Source: Streptomyces sp. Edi2 (GTDB lineage Bacteria > Actinomycetota > Actinomycetes > Streptomycetales > Streptomycetaceae). Taken from it: a DNA stretch of 64,000 nucleotides. Position numbers and translations under genes: made by a program. The notes under the pieces are model-generated. The model searched no databases and was not told the origin of the DNA. It saw nothing but the letters and a program-made list of their open reading frames with translations. Below are positions 41,279 to 49,215 of this stretch, in pieces (positions within the stretch are counted from its first letter, which is position 1; every line of letters starts with the position of its first letter). The stretch covers positions 8,023,501 through 8,087,500 of the forward strand of contig NZ_JBEJGX010000003.1 of the NCBI RefSeq assembly GCF_040253635.1, given 5' to 3'.

Positions 41279-42762
41279 GAGTGCTGTTCGTCGTCCCGCC
41301 GCTCGCCGGACACGTCAACCCCACGCTCGCCGTCGCCGCCGAACTCACCGCGCGCGGCCACCGGGTCGCCTGGACCGGACCCGACGCGGCCCTTGCGACC
41401 CTGCTCCCCGCGGGCTCCCTCCTGTACCCGGCGGGAGACCGGAGCGGGGGCGACGGCATCGACGTCCTGCACGGGCGGTGGCGCGATCTGCGGGGCATCG
41501 CCGCCCTGCGCTTCCTGTGGGCGGACGTCCTGCTGCCCCTGGCCCGCGCGATGCTGCCCGGTGTGCACGCCGCCGTCGAGGACTTCGCGCCCGACCTGCT
41601 GGTGACCGACCAACAGGCCCTGGCCGGGCCGCTGGTGGCGCGGCGGCACGGTCTGCCCTGGGCGACCTCGGCGACCACGACGGCCGAGTTCACCCGGCCC
41701 TTCGACGGGGTTCCCAAGGTGGGGGAGTGGGTGGCACAGCGCATCGCCGCACTGCTCGCCGAATGCGGCGCGCCCAGCGGCTGGGACCCCCGCTTCTCCC
41801 CGCACCTCGTCCTGGTCTTCTCCACCCCCGCGCTCTTCGGGGACGGCGGACCGGCTGGAGACGGGGCCGGGGTGCCGCCCGGTGCCGAGGCCCGCGCGAA
41901 CGCACCGGCCGCCGTCGGCGTAACGGGTGCGGCGTCGCGTCCCGCACAACGGCGGTATCCGCCCCACTACGCCTTCGTCGGGCCCGCCTTCGGCGCCCGC
42001 CCGTCCCCCGGAGACTTCCCGTGGCACCGGCTGGACCCCGATCGCGCGCGGGTGCTCGTCTCCCTCGGCACCCTCAACCGCGAGGCGGGCGCCCGCTTCT
42101 ACCCCGCGGTCCTGCGTGCCGCGGACGCCCTCGCGGACCGGGCGCAACTGATCCTCGCGGCCCCCGCGGACCTCGCCGGGACCGTCCCGCACCATGTGGT
42201 GCACCAGGAGTACGTCCCCCAGCTCGCCCTGCTGCCGCACCTCGACGCGGTGCTGTGCCACGGCGGCCACAACACCGTGTGCGAGGCGCTTGCGTACGGG
42301 CTGCCGCTGGTCGTGGCGCCGGTCCGCGACGATCAGCCGATCGTCGCCGGTCAGGTGACCGGGGCCGGGGCGGGGGTACGGGTGCGGTTCGGCCGGGCCC
42401 GTGCGGACGAGCTGCACCAGGCGCTGGCCGCCGTCCTGGACGATCCGGCCCACCGCCGTGCGGCCCGCCGTATCCAGGCGTCGTTCGCCGCAGCGGGCGG
42501 CGCCCGCACCGCGGCCGACCGTCTGGAGAAGCTGCAGGCCGGCGCCGTGGCCGCCGGTACATCCGGTGCCGCGCACCCCGGCACGTCCGGTGCCGCGCAC
42601 CCCGGCACATCCACCGGCCGGCCCGCCGGCGCATCCGCAGCCCGGCACCCCCGCCCGCCCGGGCCGGGTACCGCCCCCACCAAGGCCGCGACCGAGCCCG
42701 AGAACGAGCCCGAGAACGAGGCCAAGCCCGAGCCCGAGACCGAGAACGAGAAGGGACCGTGA
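41275..42762 (+). CDS. GT1-family glycosyltransferase (MGT type) with repetitive acidic tail
   Basis: A 495-residue GT-B glycosyltransferase. The N-terminus VVPPLAGHVNPTLAVAAEL has the His that activates the acceptor. The nucleotide-sugar site is HGGHNTVCEALAYGLPLVV with RDDQP, as in macrolide and lipid glycosyltransferases. The fold ends near residue 420. The remaining 75 residues are a tail with a 24-bp in-frame repeat and an EPENEPENE-type acidic stretch. It overlaps both neighbours by 4 bp. It should attach a sugar to the polyketide or lipid product. Donor sugar unknown; no NDP-sugar biosynthesis genes are in the cluster, so a common cellular donor is likely. Confidence 0.9.
   Translation: MRVLFVVPPLAGHVNPTLAVAAELTARGHRVAWTGPDAALATLLPAGSLLYPAGDRSGGDGIDVLHGRWRDLRGIAALRFLWADVLLPLARAMLPGVHAAVEDFAPDLLVTDQQALAGPLVARRHGLPWATSATTTAEFTRPFDGVPKVGEWVAQRIAALLAECGAPSGWDPRFSPHLVLVFSTPALFGDGGPAGDGAGVPPGAEARANAPAAVGVTGAASRPAQRRYPPHYAFVGPAFGARPSPGDFPWHRLDPDRARVLVSLGTLNREAGARFYPAVLRAADALADRAQLILAAPADLAGTVPHHVVHQEYVPQLALLPHLDAVLCHGGHNTVCEALAYGLPLVVAPVRDDQPIVAGQVTGAGAGVRVRFGRARADELHQALAAVLDDPAHRRAARRIQASFAAAGGARTAADRLEKLQAGAVAAGTSGAAHPGTSGAAHPGTSTGRPAGASAARHPRPPGPGTAPTKAATEPENEPENEAKPEPETENEKGP
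42556..42603. repeat. 24-bp in-frame tandem repeat in the glycosyltransferase tail
   Basis: Two nearly perfect 24-bp units encode GTSGAAHP twice; a partial third unit follows. Confidence 0.85.
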
Positions 42763-44705
42763 GCCCGATGACGCGAGCGCACCGTTCGGGAGCCCGCACA
42801 CGATGGGTGGCGGCCGCCGCCGTGACGGCCCTGGGGGCGGGCACCGTGCGCGCCCGCCGCAGGCTCGCCGCGCTGCCCGTGCTCGACCCCGCCCCGGCCC
42901 AGGACGCCCCGCTACCGCCGCTGCCCGGCTGGCACCTGATCACCGCGCCCGGTGTCACGGCCGACGCGGCGACCCTGCGTGCCGCTGCCGACCACGCCGT
43001 ACGCGACGGTCTGCGCGTCGTGGACCTGATTCCGGCACGCCTGGACGCCGAGAGCGCCCTCGGCCTGCTCCGGCTGCTCGACCCCACGGCCCACCGCGCC
43101 GACCGGTGCGCCCCGGGCCACGGCGCGGGTCACGCCCTGCTGGTGGCCGACGACGTCCACCGGCGGGCCGGACTCGGCGCCGGGACCCCGCCGCGTTCGG
43201 TGGCCGATCTGCTCCGCCTCGTCCGCACGCTCAAGGAGTACGCTCCCGACGCCACCGGCTGGGCCCTCGCCCCCGGGCTGACCGGTCCGCCCCCCGACCC
43301 CGCGCGGCACGCCGAGGAACTGCGGGCCCGTGGCCTGCCGCCCGCCCTGCTGTCCGCAGCCCAGCTCGCCGGTCTCGCCCTGCTGGTGAAGTGCCTGGTA
43401 TCCGCGCCGCGTTGGGGTATTGCGGCGAGCGCCCTGTACTGGCTGCAGCCCGCCGTCGTCCTGGGCCCGGTCCGGGGACCGCGCCCCGCGGGCCTCGCCC
43501 GCGCCACCGCCCTGCGTCCGCTGCGCGCCCTGTCGACCGCACTGCGGACCCTCGCCGCACCGGCCGCCGAAGGGCCCGGCGCCACCACCGAAGAGTGTGG
43601 TGTCACCGGAGATTCCGGTGTCACCGAAGAGTCCGGTACCACGGAGGAATCCGGTCCCGCCGGTGTTGCGGCGCGCCGGGCCGCGTACGCCGGCGCACTC
43701 GCCCGCGGCACGGACCGGTTCTTCGAGCCGCGCCGTACGGACTGCCCCTGGTGCTCGGCGCCCGACCCCGTGGTGCGAGTGCGCACGCCCGACCTGATGC
43801 AGGGCAAGCCCGGCCGGTTCACTTTGGAGGAGTGCCGCCAGTGCGGCCACATCTTCCAGAACCCCAGGCTCACCCCGGACGGACTCGACTTCTACTACCG
43901 CGACTTCTACGAAGGCCTCGGCGGTGACGGCACCGCTCTGGTCCTGGGCCGGATGAGCGGCACCTACCGCGACCGCGCCGAACTGCTCCGGCCGTTCACC
44001 ACCCCCCGGGCCTGGCTCGACGTCGGAACCGCCGCCGCACACTTCTGCAACGCCGCCCGTGCCGTATGGCCCGACACCCGCTTCGACGGGCTGGACATGG
44101 GCGAAGGGGTCCACGAGGCCGCACGCCGGGGCTGGATCGACACCGCCTACCAGGGCCAGTTCCCCGACCTCGCCGACCGGCTCGCGGGCCGCTACGACAC
44201 CGTCAGCATGCACCACTACCTCGAACACACCCGGGACCCGCGCGCCGAACTCGACGCCGCCGTCAAGGTCCTGGCCCCCGGCGGTCATCTGCTGATCGAA
44301 CTCCCCGATCCCGAGTCCCGGGCGGGCCGGCTGTTCGGCCGCTACTGGCTGCCCTGGTTCCAGCCCCAGCACCAGCACCTCATGCCCGTAGGGAACCTCA
44401 AACAGGCCCTGGCGGCACGGGGGTTCACCGTGCTCGTCGAGCAGCACGGGGCGGCCCACCAGCCCAACGGCGACTTCCTCGGCGCCACCGTCCTCGCCGC
44501 GAACAGCCTCGTCCCCGACCCGGACACCCCCTGGTCCGCCGTTCCCTCGACCCCGGCCCGCCGTGCCGCCCGAAGCGCCGTACAGGCCATGGCGGTGCCC
44601 TGCTACGCCGCCGCGCTGGGCCTCGACAGCCTGCGCACCGCGGTGGCCCGGGTCGCCGACGGCGGCAACGCCTACCGGCTGCTCGCCCGCAAGGAGCTCG
44701 GGTGA
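42759..44705 (+). CDS. Membrane-anchored class I SAM methyltransferase with zinc-ribbon motif
   Basis: A 648-residue two-part protein. The first 310 residues are unrecognised: one N-terminal membrane helix (WVAAAAVTALGAG), a mixed domain and a second hydrophobic pair near 205-250, then an 8-residue repeat (GVTEESGT type). After this come two CxxC pairs (Cys329/332, Cys359/362) typical of the zinc-ribbon that precedes sugar C-methyltransferases. A SAM-binding domain follows (AWLDVGTAAAHF, FDGLDMGEG, APGGHLLIELPDPES). The target may be the sugar or the acyl chain. GTG 42759 overlaps the previous stop; ATG 42768 is equally possible. The stop overlaps the next gene (GTGA). Confidence 0.82.
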   Translation: MSPMTRAHRSGARTRWVAAAAVTALGAGTVRARRRLAALPVLDPAPAQDAPLPPLPGWHLITAPGVTADAATLRAAADHAVRDGLRVVDLIPARLDAESALGLLRLLDPTAHRADRCAPGHGAGHALLVADDVHRRAGLGAGTPPRSVADLLRLVRTLKEYAPDATGWALAPGLTGPPPDPARHAEELRARGLPPALLSAAQLAGLALLVKCLVSAPRWGIAASALYWLQPAVVLGPVRGPRPAGLARATALRPLRALSTALRTLAAPAAEGPGATTEECGVTGDSGVTEESGTTEESGPAGVAARRAAYAGALARGTDRFFEPRRTDCPWCSAPDPVVRVRTPDLMQGKPGRFTLEECRQCGHIFQNPRLTPDGLDFYYRDFYEGLGGDGTALVLGRMSGTYRDRAELLRPFTTPRAWLDVGTAAAHFCNAARAVWPDTRFDGLDMGEGVHEAARRGWIDTAYQGQFPDLADRLAGRYDTVSMHHYLEHTRDPRAELDAAVKVLAPGGHLLIELPDPESRAGRLFGRYWLPWFQPQHQHLMPVGNLKQALAARGFTVLVEQHGAAHQPNGDFLGATVLAANSLVPDPDTPWSAVPSTPARRAARSAVQAMAVPCYAAALGLDSLRTAVARVADGGNAYRLLARKELG

Positions 44706-45835
44706 GCGCGGTGGGCCTGGCCGGGAGCACCACGGCGGACCCGCTGCTGCGCCTGCTCTCCCATGGCTTCTCGATGGGCTGTCACCGTCCGCCCGATGCG
44801 GTGTGGCGGGCCCCGTACGCCTTCCGGGTCTCCGCCTCCGCCTGCCAGGCCTCCGCGGCCGCCTTCCGCGACACCTCGGCCGCCCCCCGGGCCTCCGCGC
44901 CCGCCTTCCAGGGCTCCGCCTCCGCCGTCCCGCCCGGCCCGCCGGGTACCGGGCCGGCGCCGGGGACCGACTGGTTCGGGGCGGCCGGGCACTACGTCGA
45001 TGTGGCCGTCGCCCCGCGCGCCGACGGGATGCTGCGCTGCGCCTCGCTCAACCACCCGGCGGAGACCGCCGAACTCCCCCTCACCGGACCGGCCGCCCGC
45101 GCCCCCGACTGGGCCGCCCGCCCGTATGCCGTGCTGCGCAGCCTCGCCGCCGCCGGTTGCGGCCGGGGCGGCGCCGATCTGCAGCTGAACGCCCCCTTGC
45201 CCGAGGCCGTGGGGCTGCCCGTCGCCGAACCGCTGGAGTGCGCGGTCGCCCTGGCCGTCTCGGGTGTGCACGCCGGCCGGGGCGGGGACCCGCCGACCCG
45301 CCCGCAACTGGCGCGCCTCCTCGGCGCCGCCGTGCCCGGGGACGACGGGCTGCGGCGGGCGGTGCTCTTCGCCCGGGCCGGCCACCTCCTCGCGGCCGAC
45401 GGCCACACCCATCTGCCGCTGCGCGCCCCCGACAGCGCCAGGGATGCCTGCCTGCTCCTCCTGACGGCCCGTCCCACCGCGTCCCGCGACGCGGATACCG
45501 GCGATGCCGCCCCTGCCACCACGCCCACCCTCACCACCATTGCCACTCCCGCCTCTGCCACCCCCGACACCCCAACCGCCCCTGCCCCCGCCTCCTCCCC
45601 GTCCACCGAGCTCGCTACCGGACTCGCCGCCGCGGTACGTGAGGCCCTGCGCGCCGGTGCCTGGTCCGCCTGGTGGCCCGGCACCCGCCCGGGCCGCAGC
45701 GTGCTGCTGCTGGTACCCCCGGACCGGCGCGCGGCGGTCCGCTCCGCCACCGCCGAGGCCTTCCGCCGCTGCGACCTGCCCGTACCCCGCCTCCTGCGGA
45801 TCAACGTCGTGGACGCGGCCCGCCGCGAAGCCTGA
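44702..45835 (+). CDS. Degenerate galactokinase-like (GHMP-superfamily) protein
   Basis: A 377-residue protein that follows the galactokinase layout but lacks its catalytic motifs. PDAVWRAPYAFRV (about residues 29-41) matches the place of the sugar-binding GRVNLIGEHTDYN but has lost it. GADLQLNAPLPEAVGLPVAEPLECAVALAV (about 157-187; in parts LPEAVGL and LECAVALAV) stands where the ATP loop GLSSSAALEVA should be. The C-terminus (SVLLLVPPDRRAAVRSA) resembles the last strand-helix of the family. Ala/Ser and Ala/Thr/Pro low-complexity inserts are at 45-80 and 262-300. It is therefore probably a non-catalytic scaffold or binding protein. GTG 44702 overlaps the methyltransferase stop. The match is from memory of the family. 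Confidence 0.6.
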   Translation: MSAVGLAGSTTADPLLRLLSHGFSMGCHRPPDAVWRAPYAFRVSASACQASAAAFRDTSAAPRASAPAFQGSASAVPPGPPGTGPAPGTDWFGAAGHYVDVAVAPRADGMLRCASLNHPAETAELPLTGPAARAPDWAARPYAVLRSLAAAGCGRGGADLQLNAPLPEAVGLPVAEPLECAVALAVSGVHAGRGGDPPTRPQLARLLGAAVPGDDGLRRAVLFARAGHLLAADGHTHLPLRAPDSARDACLLLLTARPTASRDADTGDAAPATTPTLTTIATPASATPDTPTAPAPASSPSTELATGLAAAVREALRAGAWSAWWPGTRPGRSVLLLVPPDRRAAVRSATAEAFRRCDLPVPRLLRINVVDAARREA

Positions 45836-46000
45836 CGCCCACGACCACGACCACGACCACGACCACGAGCCCGGCCCCGACCCCGGCCCCGGCCCCGGCC
45901 CCGACCCCGGCCACCGCCTCGACCTCGACCACCGCCCCGACTTCGACCACCGCCCCGACTTCGACCACCGCCCCGACCCCGGCCCCGGCATCTCCGGAAC
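45836..46000. repeat. Simple-sequence tract after a stop codon
   Basis: Directly behind the TGA come (CACGAC)n, (CCCGGC/CCCCGA)n and three copies of GACTTCGACCACCGCCCC-like units. This fills the gap up to the ribosome site of the phosphoesterase. Confidence 0.85.
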
Positions 46001-46013
46001 GGAGGGAGACCTG

Positions 46014-47204
46014 ATGAAGCGAACAGCCGTCCATCTGCGCAGGGCGCTCGTGGCGGTGCTCGGCGCGCTCGGCCTGACGTTTGCCGCCACCACCGCCGAC
46101 GCCCGCACCACCCCGGAAGTCACGGCGGCCCACGCGAGCGGCACCGGCACCCGGGCCGCCCTGCCGAACTACGACCACGTCGTGATCGTCGTCTTCGAGA
46201 ACAAGCAGTACGGCGAGATCATCGGCAACGCCGCCGCGCCCTACCTCAACCAACTCGCCCGGGAGGGCGCCGACCTGACCGGTATGCAGGCGCTGACCCA
46301 CCCCAGCCAGCCGAACTACTTCAACCTGTTCTCCGGCGCCACCCAGGGGATCACCGGCGACGGCTGCTACACCGCGCAGTCGACGACCGCGCCCAACCTC
46401 GGCCAGGAACTGCTCGCCGCCGGCAAGACTTTCGCGAGCTACAACGAGGGCCTGCCGAACGAGGGCTCCACGACCTGCTCCGACGGCCGCTACGCCCAGA
46501 AGCACAACCCCTGGTTCGCCTTCAAGAACGTGCCCGTGAGCACCGGAAAGACCTTCGCCCAGTTCCCCCGGGACGACTTCACCCGGCTGCCGACCGTCTC
46601 CTTCGTCATCCCGGACATGTGCAACGACATGCACGACTGCAATGTCGGCAGCGGCGACACCTGGCTCAGCAACAACCTCGCCTCCTACGCCCGGTGGGCC
46701 AAGGAGCACAACAGCCTGCTGATGGTCACCTGGGACGAGGACAACTACCTCGGCTCCAACCGGATCGCGACCGTGTTCCACGGAGCCCATGTCGCACCGG
46801 GCAGCCTCAGCGGCGCCTACAACCACTACAGCCTGCTGCGGACGGTCGAGGACATGTACGGCACCGGACATGCGGGCAATGCCGCCACCGCCACGCCCGT
46901 CACCGGTGTGTTCGACACCGGCGGCGGCGAACCGCCCGGCGGTGACCTGAAGTTCACCGCCCCCGGCCCGCAGACCTGCCGATTCCTCCAGGACTGCACC
47001 GTCCAGCTGACCGCCACCGGCGGCACACCCCCGCTCACCTACCGCGCCACCGGCCTGCCGCTGGGCCTGGGCGCCGACGCCCCCGGCGGCCGGATCGGCG
47101 GCAGACCCTGGCAGACCGGTACCTTCCAGATCACCGCCACCGTCACCGACTCCCGCGGCGCCACGGCCACCGCCGCCTTCCCGTTCACCGTCAACTGGTT
47201 CTGA
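46014..47204 (+). CDS. Secreted phosphoesterase (acid phosphatase/phospholipase C family) with Ig-like C-terminal domain
   Basis: A 396-residue exported protein. The signal peptide ends near ADA (residue 30). The phosphoesterase domain (about 50-300) begins with HVVIVVFENKQYGEI, whose Glu-Asn supplies metal ligands. It has THPSQPNYFNLFSG (nucleophile region), SFVIPDMCNDMHDC and VTWDEDN (metal-binding acids) and an H-rich YNHYSLLRTVEDM. A Pro/Gly linker leads to an Ig-like (putative Ig, PKD-like) domain with TATGGTPPLTYRATGLPLGL. GGAGGGAG precedes ATG 46014. It closes the PKS cluster on the same strand after a repetitive gap and may remove a phosphate from an exported product, or be unrelated. 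Confidence 0.88.
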   Translation: MKRTAVHLRRALVAVLGALGLTFAATTADARTTPEVTAAHASGTGTRAALPNYDHVVIVVFENKQYGEIIGNAAAPYLNQLAREGADLTGMQALTHPSQPNYFNLFSGATQGITGDGCYTAQSTTAPNLGQELLAAGKTFASYNEGLPNEGSTTCSDGRYAQKHNPWFAFKNVPVSTGKTFAQFPRDDFTRLPTVSFVIPDMCNDMHDCNVGSGDTWLSNNLASYARWAKEHNSLLMVTWDEDNYLGSNRIATVFHGAHVAPGSLSGAYNHYSLLRTVEDMYGTGHAGNAATATPVTGVFDTGGGEPPGGDLKFTAPGPQTCRFLQDCTVQLTATGGTPPLTYRATGLPLGLGADAPGGRIGGRPWQTGTFQITATVTDSRGATATAAFPFTVNWF

Positions 47205-47221
47205 ACACCCGCACCTTTGCG

Positions 47222-47296
47222 GCATCCACGGCAGCGACCTCCACGGCAGCGGCCCCCGCGTCAGCACCATCCACGACAGCGGCGTCCGCGACCGGG
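47222..47296. repeat. 15-bp tandem repeat in the gap before the phospholipase gene
   Basis: Five degenerate units of GCATCCACGGCAGCG type. They lie in the 261-bp gap after the phosphoesterase. The rest of the gap shows no gene or clear terminator. Confidence 0.7.
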
Positions 47297-47465
47297 GAAC
47301 CCCGGACGCCGCAACCGGGGGCCCGTAGTTGTAGCGGAGATCGTCTCCTGCACGAAGCGCACAGAACGGAGCCCGATACCTTCTGAGGGCAACCGGAGCC
47401 GGGCATGCGATCAGTGACATGTGATCAGCGCCCGGCTCGCCTCATCACCCAAAGAAGGCAAGCTC

Positions 47466-49085
47466 TTGGCTCCCCACCGGCTCCACCGGCTCATACCGGT
47501 GTCCGTCGCCCTGACGACGGTATGTGCGACATTGCCGACCTCGGCCGCATACGCCGCGGACACACCGCCCACCCCTCATCTGGACTCCATCGAGCGGTCG
47601 CTCCGCGAAACCTCCCCCGGCCTCGAAGGCTCGGTATGGGAGCGCACCAACGGCAACCGCCTGGACGCCCCGGCGGACAACCCCTCCGGCTGGCTGCTGC
47701 AGACCCCCGGCTGCTGGGGCGACGTCGGCTGCAAGGACCGCGCGGGCACCCGGCAGCTGCTCGACAAGATGACCCGCAACATCGCCGACGCCCGGCACAC
47801 CGTGGACATCTCCTCGCTGGCGCCCTTCCCCAACGGCGGGTTCGAGGACGCCGTCGTCGCCGGTCTCAAGGCGTCCGTCAAGGCAGGACACTCCCCGCGG
47901 GTGCGCATCCTGGTCGGCGCCGCCCCGATCTACCACCTCAATGTGGTGCCGTCCCGCTACCGGGACGACCTGATCGGCAAGCTCGGCGCGGCGGCCGGCA
48001 AGGTCACGCTCAATGTCGCCTCGATGACCACGTCCAAGACGTCGCTCTCCTGGAATCACTCCAAGCTCCTTGTGGTCGACGGGAAGACGGCCATCACGGG
48101 CGGGATCAACGGCTGGAAGGACGACTACCTCGACACCGCCCACCCGGTGTCGGACGTGGACATGGCGCTCAGCGGGCCGGCCGCCCGCTCGGCGGGGAAG
48201 TACCTCGACACGCTGTGGGACTGGACCTGCAGCAATGCGTCCGACCCGGCCAAGGTGTGGCTCGCCACGTCGAACGGTTCCTCCTGCATGCCGTCGATGG
48301 AGAAGGAGGAGGCGGGCGCCACCCCCGCCGGGCCCACCGGTGACGTCCCGGTCATCGCGGTCGGCGGTCTCGGCGTGGGCATCAAGGAGTCCGACCCCTC
48401 CTCGGGGTATCACCCGGACCTGCCCACGGCCCCGGACACCAAGTGCACCGTGGGGCTGCACGACCACACCAACGGCGACCGCGACTACGACACGGTCAAC
48501 CCCGAGGAGAACGCGCTGCGTTCGCTCATCGGGAGCGCGCGCAGCCACGTCGAGATCTCGCAGCAGGACCTCAACGGCACCTGCCCGCCGCTGCCGCGCT
48601 ACGACATCCGGACCTACGACACCCTCGCGGGCAAGCTGGCCGCCGGGGTGAAGGTCCGCATCGTCGTCAGCGACCCCGCCAACCGCGGAGCCGTCGGGAG
48701 CGGGGGCTACTCCCAGATCAAGTCCCTGGACGAGATCAGCGACACCCTCCGCAAGCGGCTGGTGGCGCTCACCGGTGACAACGAGAAGGCGTCGCGGGCG
48801 ATGTGCGGCAACCTGCAGCTCGCCTCGTTCCGCAGCTCCGACGCCGCGAAGTGGGCCGACGGCAAGCCGTACGCGCTGCACCACAAGCTGGTGTCGGTGG
48901 ACGACTCGGCGTTCTACATCGGTTCCAAGAACCTCTACCCGGCCTGGCTGCAGGACTTCGGCTACATCGTCGAGAGCCCGGCCGCGGCGAAGCAGCTGAA
49001 GACCGGACTGCTCGACCCGGAGTGGAAGTACTCCCGGCAGGCTGCGGCGACCCCGGCCGGGTGCCCGGCCCCCGCAACGGGCTGA
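47466..49085 (+). CDS. pld: Secreted phospholipase D (two HKD motifs)
   Basis: A 539-residue Streptomyces-type phospholipase D. After a signal peptide ending near AYA come two HKD catalytic motifs, HSKLLVVD (His198) and HHKLVSVD (His472). Each is followed by the GG/GS strand (ITGGIN, YIGSKN). Cys residues fit the known disulfides. It hydrolyses phosphatidylcholine and can transphosphatidylate alcohols. TTG 47466 is chosen as start because GAAGG lies 7 bases upstream and it gives the usual family length; GTG 47421 would add 15 residues that include this ribosome site. It is followed by a strong terminator. Confidence 0.93.
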   Translation: MAPHRLHRLIPVSVALTTVCATLPTSAAYAADTPPTPHLDSIERSLRETSPGLEGSVWERTNGNRLDAPADNPSGWLLQTPGCWGDVGCKDRAGTRQLLDKMTRNIADARHTVDISSLAPFPNGGFEDAVVAGLKASVKAGHSPRVRILVGAAPIYHLNVVPSRYRDDLIGKLGAAAGKVTLNVASMTTSKTSLSWNHSKLLVVDGKTAITGGINGWKDDYLDTAHPVSDVDMALSGPAARSAGKYLDTLWDWTCSNASDPAKVWLATSNGSSCMPSMEKEEAGATPAGPTGDVPVIAVGGLGVGIKESDPSSGYHPDLPTAPDTKCTVGLHDHTNGDRDYDTVNPEENALRSLIGSARSHVEISQQDLNGTCPPLPRYDIRTYDTLAGKLAAGVKVRIVVSDPANRGAVGSGGYSQIKSLDEISDTLRKRLVALTGDNEKASRAMCGNLQLASFRSSDAAKWADGKPYALHHKLVSVDDSAFYIGSKNLYPAWLQDFGYIVESPAAAKQLKTGLLDPEWKYSRQAAATPAGCPAPATG

Positions 49086-49139
49086 CCCCGCGGGCGGACA
49101 AGCCCCTTCGGCCCCGGCAGCATCGGGGACCCGGACGCG

Positions 49140-49185
49140 GCGGCGAAGGCCGCCCCCACCGCTCGGTGGGGGCGGCCTTCGCCGC
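49140..49185. terminator. Strong bidirectional terminator between convergent genes
   Basis: A perfect 21-bp stem (49140-49160 with 49165-49185) and a GCTC tetraloop lie between the convergent phospholipase D and lysX genes. Confidence 0.88.
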
Positions 49186-49215
49186 AGGCCCGCCGGCAGC
49201 GGGCCCTTGCTGCCG

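Noticed and set aside
44066..44701. An upstream extension of the galactokinase-like gene
   Set aside because: The stretch is Arg/Pro/His-rich shadow of the methyltransferase; the GTGA overlap at 44702 gives a natural start.
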